A DNA stretch of 64,000 nucleotides from Flavobacterium nitrogenifigens (GTDB lineage: Bacteria; Bacteroidota; Bacteroidia; Flavobacteriales; Flavobacteriaceae): NCBI RefSeq assembly GCF_003254565.1, contig NZ_QJRI01000182.1, positions 1-64,000 on the forward strand, written 5' to 3'. Position 1 is the stretch's first letter; every line of letters begins with the position of its first letter. A model generated the notes under the pieces. The model saw nothing but the letters and a program-made list of their open reading frames with translations, did no database searches and was not told the DNA's origin. Shown in pieces: positions 59,670 to 64,000 of this stretch. The position numbers and the translations under genes are program-made.

Positions 59670-61118
59670 TTAGTTAACATCCCACCATACTGGAAGAGTT
59701 ATTGCTTTTAATGCTGGAGCATTTGGATTTCTAGATTTTACTATGTTTGGTAAAACAATTCTCTTAGGGAAATTTTTACCAATTACACTTCTCACAGATA
59801 CAGCAAAGTGTCCAGGCACATAATCTTCACTTGATTGAGGAATAGTAGTAGATGCTATTGGATAACCAGTTCTGTTTTGCTCAATGAATGATTCATAACC
59901 ATTCCCAGGGAAACTTGCAATCCATTTTTGAGTGATAATTGCCTCAATTTTTTCAGCATTAGTTCCAGTTGAAGGAAATTCATAGCTTCCTCCAGCGTTT
60001 AATAAAGTACCAGGAGTTAATGAGTATTTTTTTAAATTCGCTGTAACACCTAAATCATATGCTGCTTTAGCTCCAGCTCCGCCATAATATCTTGTAAGAG
60101 CTTCTGCTTGTAAGAAGTAGCTCTCTTCAGCACTTATTAAGTATGCAGGAGTAGTTGGTGCTAATATTACTGTTGAAAGACCAGTTGCATTATTTAAGAA
60201 GTCTCCTTGGTTATTTGCTTTTCCAGCAGGAGTCCCTCCATCTTCGTAGTATTTAGCGATACGTGGATCATCATTTAAATCTAGGTAAGAATACATTGTT
60301 GTACTAGCTTTAAGGTTTAAAGTAGTATTTAATTGTCTTCTGTCTGATTCGAATAAAGGATTACTTTTACTATCTGCATCTTCAAAATTGTGCATTGAAG
60401 CGTCTACATCTAAAAATTGAGCACCAGAGTTAATTAAAGCTTTGATTCCTGATTCAGCTAATGCTGGGTTTACTTCTGTCAATCTTAAGTGAAGTTTCAA
60501 TAGTAATGTGTTACCATATTTAGTCCACTTTTTCATGTCTCCATTGAAAATGAAATCATCTTTAGCAGGAGTATCTCCTACTGATGCACTTAAATTTTTT
60601 GATAAAGCTAATTTTAAATCAGCAATCATTAGATCATAAGCTTCTTTTCCTGTGTTGAATTTTGGCTGTAATATTGCTGGATTGTTAGATTCAGCATAAG
60701 GGATATCGTCATATAAATCTGCTAATACTTGTGAAGCTTGTACTTCAAGTACAGTAGCAATTAAAAAGTAATTCCAATTACCTTCTGCTAATGCTTTTGC
60801 TTTTACTACTTTAATGTCGTTTAAAGCGTCATACGTTGCTCGCCAACCTTCTTGGTAATCATTTGTACCAATGCTGTACTGATCTACATCTTTATATTGG
60901 TTTGAAGTAGTATTTTGTGTCCAAAATTGTGACCAGAATCCTCCTACGATTGCATAGTAAGATCCTTGAGCTCCCACAACTCCTGCAATACCAGCAGGTA
61001 GAATAGTAGCGTACGCTTGTCCTGCAGGTAATAAGTCTGGATCTCTATTAATGTCAAATGTTTCGTCACATGACACTAATAAAAAAAGCGCTGTTATTAA
61101 TGTTGCTATTTTTTTCAT
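59670..61118 (-). CDS. SusD/RagB-family nutrient-binding outer-membrane lipoprotein
   Basis: A 482-residue lipoprotein (Cys16 in LLVSCDETF) of the SusD-like_2 type: INRDPDLL after the Cys, a helical TPR-like core (GYLxxxxEx analogues such as YLISAEESYFLQAEAL), and WIASFPGNGYESFIEQNRTGYP near the C-terminus. It caps the SusC channel and captures the substrate. It lies 16 nt downstream of the SusC gene. No glycoside hydrolase or sulfatase is in the locus, so the nutrient cannot be named. Confidence 0.93.
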   Translation of the reverse strand: MKKIATLITALFLLVSCDETFDINRDPDLLPAGQAYATILPAGIAGVVGAQGSYYAIVGGFWSQFWTQNTTSNQYKDVDQYSIGTNDYQEGWRATYDALNDIKVVKAKALAEGNWNYFLIATVLEVQASQVLADLYDDIPYAESNNPAILQPKFNTGKEAYDLMIADLKLALSKNLSASVGDTPAKDDFIFNGDMKKWTKYGNTLLLKLHLRLTEVNPALAESGIKALINSGAQFLDVDASMHNFEDADSKSNPLFESDRRQLNTTLNLKASTTMYSYLDLNDDPRIAKYYEDGGTPAGKANNQGDFLNNATGLSTVILAPTTPAYLISAEESYFLQAEALTRYYGGAGAKAAYDLGVTANLKKYSLTPGTLLNAGGSYEFPSTGTNAEKIEAIITQKWIASFPGNGYESFIEQNRTGYPIASTTIPQSSEDYVPGHFAVSVRSVIGKNFPKRIVLPNIVKSRNPNAPALKAITLPVWWDVN

Positions 61119-61134
61119 TTTTCTATATTTTATT

Positions 61135-64000
61135 TTAGAATGATAATTTTAAAACTCCACCAATAGATCTTTGTGATGGGTTAGATCCAAACTCTCCAAA
61201 ATCTGAGATTGCACGTGATGCTCCGTAAGTAGATACCTCTGGGTCAACATAAGGGTTTGCTCCAGGTGTCCACATGAAAAGGTTTCTTGCATAAACTCCA
61301 AGTGTGATTTTATTTAATCCCATGTTTTTAGTTAATGCAGAAGGGAAATCATAGTTGAAGTTAACCTCTCTCAATCTAACAAAAGTTTTGTCAATTACGT
61401 GATTGTTTTCGTAAGCAGGATTATCTTGAGTATTATAGAATGATGAAACGTTTTCAAAAGAAACTGGAGTTTTGTTTTCTACATAAGTTGTTACGCCATT
61501 TACTACAACTGCATTTACTGAGTTTGGAACGATGAATGTGTTTCTGTCGTTGTATGTAGTTTCAATACCATTTCCTACGAAGTGAGAAAGTCTTTTTGTG
61601 TAAGAATACATTTCTCCACCTTCTTTCCAATCCAATGAAAATCCTAAGTTGAAGTTTTTGTATTTGAACGTGTTTTGTAATCCCATTACGAAATCTCTTT
61701 GCGAATCTCCAACGCGTTGGATATTGTCGCTAAGTTCATACATTCCTGAATTAGCGTTTACGATAATTTGTCCAGCATCATTTGTTTTTGGAACATAAGC
61801 AAAGTATGTACCAATTGGCTGTCCTTTTGTAGCTCTATATGTAACTGCATATCCACTTGTTAAATCAATGTTCGCAAAACCATCAGCAGTTTCTGTAACT
61901 TCGTTTAAGTTTTTAGTGAAAGTATAGGTAATATTCCAAGAAAAATCTTTGTTTTTGATTGGGCTTCCAGTAAGAGATAGCTCTATACCTTTGTTTACAA
62001 TTTCTGCAGCATTAATATATTTACTTACGAAACCTGTTGAAGGATCTAAAGGTAAGTTTACGATTAGGTCAGAAGTTGTTTTATGGTATAATGCGATATC
62101 ATAGCTAATTCTGTTTTTTAAGAAAGAACCTTCAGCTCCAACTTCGTATTCAACCGTAGTTTCTGGTTTTAATTGTGGGTTACCAAGTCTAGCAGATGCT
62201 TCATAAAAACTAACGCCTCCAATAGGAGATGTTATAACACCAAAGTTTGATGCAGCAGATCCAGGAACATATGCGTTTTCTGTAGCGTATGGCTCAGTGT
62301 CATTTGCAATTTTTGAAGCGGCAGCTCTTAATTTTAAGAAAGTGTTTCCGTTGTCAATAGCAATTGCGCCAAGAGATAATGCAGGGTAGAAATATGAGTT
62401 ATTGCCAACTGGAAGTGTAGATGTTATGTCTTGTCTTCCTGTAAGAGTAGCAAAGTATCTGTTTTTGAAAGCAAATTCAGCAGATGCATAAACAGCACCA
62501 GTTTTTCTCATTGAATTATTTTGAGTAATTACAGGTCTAGAAGCTGAGTTAGAAAGTTCGTAGTAGTTTTTGATACCTAAACCAGTTACTGTATTGAAAA
62601 GTTCGTCAGTTTCTCTTCTGTTATAGTTTAAACCTCCTAATAAATTAAGAGTCCAATCTTCGCTTAAGTTTGTGTTATAGTTAAGGTTAAAGAAAGTATC
62701 AAATTCACTATATTCTGATCTTCCTTCTGTAACTCCACCAACGATTTTGTTCTTTTTACCATCTTGAGGGCTTCCTGGCTCATAATCAACAATAGCTCCG
62801 TAGCTTTTGTATCTTTCAGATCTTACGTTACCTCCAATTTGCCATGAAGCAGTAAGTTTGTCAGTAATTTTATAGCTTAAGTTTACGTTTCCAAAAAGGT
62901 TGTTTCCGTAAATTTTTGTGCTATTTTCGTTTACTGCAAAGTATGGGTTTCCAGCGTAAGGAGTAAAGTAGTAGCTGTTTGTGTTAAAAGGATTGTTTTT
63001 GTAATCTGCTAAATCAACAATACTAATGTCTGTAGGAATTTGTAATAATTCTTGTTGTAAAGTAGAACCTTGACCTGCGTCATCACCTTGTCCTGTATTA
63101 ACAACACCTTGATCTTTGTAAACGTAGTTTAAAGATGTTCTTAAAGTAAATCTTTTACCTTTTAGTCCTCCATTGAAACCTAAAGATTGTTTTTTGTATA
63201 AATCAGCATCTGTAGGTACAACTCCATCACTATTTACATTAGAGAATACTAATGAGAAATCAGAAGTGTCTCCTCCACCGCTTAAAGTTACAGATTGTGT
63301 AGCTAATGTTCCAGTGTTATAGAAATCTCTTACGTTGTTTTTTAATCCTACGTATGGCTTAACCTGTTGGCTATTGTTGTAGATTGTTCCCCATGGTCTA
63401 ATCTCACCATTGAAAGCAGGTCCCCAAGAACCATTTTCATTACTGTAAGAATTAGCTCCTGAGAATCCAAGTCCGTTCCATCCTTGTCCAAATTGAGTTT
63501 GTAAGTGAGGGACTCTTGCAACTTCACTAAATTCAGTTGATGCTAACATATCAACTTTAATTCCTGAGTTCGCTTTTCCTTTTTTAGTTGTGATGATAAT
63601 AACACCCCCTCCAGCTCTTGATCCGTATAATGCAGATGCAGCAGCACCTTTAAGAACAGTCATGCTTTCAATGTTGTTTGGGTCAAGATCACTGATACCG
63701 TTACCTGCGTCATATGATCTTGTAGAAGTACCAACACCGTCGTTACCAGTTCCAGATGCAGTATTGTTGATTGGAGAACCATCAACAACATAAAGAGGTC
63801 CTGTGTTTCCTGTAATAGTGTTTAAACCACGAATAATCACTTTAGTTGATGCTCCTGGTTGAGATGGAGCAGAGATGTCAACTCCGGCAATTTTACCAGA
63901 TAGAGTTTCAAATGGGTTGGTGTTTACTACTGCTGTAATCGCTTCTGATTTTAAAGTTGTTGTTGCATAACCAAGAGATTTTTTCTCTCTTTTAATACCA
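61135..64000 (-). CDS. SusC/RagA-family TonB-linked outer-membrane transporter (5' end outside window)
   Basis: The frame runs to the right edge, so about 950 residues of a longer protein are visible. The plug is seen: ETLSGKIAGVDISAPSQPGAS followed by TKVIIRGLNTITGNTGPLYVVDG. It continues with YDAGNGISDLDPNNIESMTVLKGAAASALYGSRAGGGVIIITTKKG (positions ~63580-63720), then the beta-barrel. The C-terminus SIGGVLKLSF has the expected terminal Phe. With SusD it imports a polymer fragment or peptide using TonB energy. The signal peptide and N-terminal domain lie outside the window. Confidence 0.95.
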   Translation of the reverse strand, partial: GIKREKKSLGYATTTLKSEAITAVVNTNPFETLSGKIAGVDISAPSQPGASTKVIIRGLNTITGNTGPLYVVDGSPINNTASGTGNDGVGTSTRSYDAGNGISDLDPNNIESMTVLKGAAASALYGSRAGGGVIIITTKKGKANSGIKVDMLASTEFSEVARVPHLQTQFGQGWNGLGFSGANSYSNENGSWGPAFNGEIRPWGTIYNNSQQVKPYVGLKNNVRDFYNTGTLATQSVTLSGGGDTSDFSLVFSNVNSDGVVPTDADLYKKQSLGFNGGLKGKRFTLRTSLNYVYKDQGVVNTGQGDDAGQGSTLQQELLQIPTDISIVDLADYKNNPFNTNSYYFTPYAGNPYFAVNENSTKIYGNNLFGNVNLSYKITDKLTASWQIGGNVRSERYKSYGAIVDYEPGSPQDGKKNKIVGGVTEGRSEYSEFDTFFNLNYNTNLSEDWTLNLLGGLNYNRRETDELFNTVTGLGIKNYYELSNSASRPVITQNNSMRKTGAVYASAEFAFKNRYFATLTGRQDITSTLPVGNNSYFYPALSLGAIAIDNGNTFLKLRAAASKIANDTEPYATENAYVPGSAASNFGVITSPIGGVSFYEASARLGNPQLKPETTVEYEVGAEGSFLKNRISYDIALYHKTTSDLIVNLPLDPSTGFVSKYINAAEIVNKGIELSLTGSPIKNKDFSWNITYTFTKNLNEVTETADGFANIDLTSGYAVTYRATKGQPIGTYFAYVPKTNDAGQIIVNANSGMYELSDNIQRVGDSQRDFVMGLQNTFKYKNFNLGFSLDWKEGGEMYSYTKRLSHFVGNGIETTYNDRNTFIVPNSVNAVVVNGVTTYVENKTPVSFENVSSFYNTQDNPAYENNHVIDKTFVRLREVNFNYDFPSALTKNMGLNKITLGVYARNLFMWTPGANPYVDPEVSTYGASRAISDFGEFGSNPSQRSIGGVLKLSF

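Overview
The window is a stretch of ordinary, AT-rich chromosome from a member of the Bacteroidota, almost certainly a Flavobacterium (F. johnsoniae-like). The evidence is a SusC/SusD outer-membrane pair, S46 and M28 peptidases, a Bacteroidota-style ExbB/ExbD/TonB set, MlaE/MlaF, signal peptides ending in FGQ or FAQ, weak Shine-Dalgarno sites, and promoters of the flavobacterial type (TTG, about 17-23 nt, TAnnTTTG). I see no rRNA, CRISPR array, IS element, integrase or prophage. One tRNA gene, tRNA-Val(UAC), lies on the minus strand at 13111-13185.

Layout. From 1 to 13 kb the DNA is accessory in character: a truncated Crp/Fnr regulator, an isolated LpxA-type acyltransferase, a YdeI-like protein, an EamA transporter behind a possible leader peptide and attenuator, an acyltransferase-3, a secreted HExxH protein, a membrane-bound AraC regulator beside a serine hydrolase, an adenylate-kinase-like protein, an EreA/ChaN-like protein, MerR, a DUF6090-like protein and an LRR protein. 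From 13 to 32 kb come core genes: tRNA-Val, folC, exbB-exbD facing tonB, an amino-acid dehydrogenase, an acyl-CoA dehydrogenase, an M28 peptidase, an SDR, a SprT-like protein, mlaE-mlaF, a glycosyltransferase, a methyltransferase, a KAS III and gcvP. From 32 to 38 kb there is a DUF1090 protein, a GbsR/MarR-led minus-strand cluster (three small membrane proteins, a TIGR01777 epimerase and an SRPBCC protein), a cation/proton antiporter and a SanA/YdcF protein. From 38 to 56 kb lie an M3 peptidase, purE, purK, a HEAT-like protein, a remnant of a PQQ-type sugar dehydrogenase, hpt, adk, a CorC/HlyC-type membrane protein, obgE, an S46 dipeptidyl-peptidase, mpl, radC, a YjjG-type phosphatase, rarA and a rhomboid protease. 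From 56 to 64 kb there is a small secreted-protein gene broken by an in-frame TGA, a DUF2490 protein, rlmB and a minus-strand SusC/SusD locus with two further lipoproteins that runs off the right edge.

Genes that work together: ExbB, ExbD and TonB would energise TonB-dependent transporters such as the SusC at the right edge; MlaE and MlaF are the membrane core of a lipid ABC transporter; PurK and PurE carry out consecutive steps of purine synthesis, and Hpt and Adk handle purine salvage and interconversion; Mpl recycles murein peptides.

The most interesting signals are regulatory or repetitive. (1) A 10-codon ORF ending Cys-Leu-Pro-Pro-Pro-stop is followed by a terminator-like hairpin upstream of the EamA transporter. 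(2) Many gaps carry tandem 7- or 8-nt repeats, often arranged as long inverted repeats. (3) A ~100-bp element with long terminal inverted repeats occurs twice. (4) A direct repeat with LytTR-like geometry lies upstream of the EreA/ChaN-like gene, and a triplicated GCGTAC motif lies between the AraC regulator and the serine hydrolase. (5) There is an in-frame UGA in the small secreted-protein gene.
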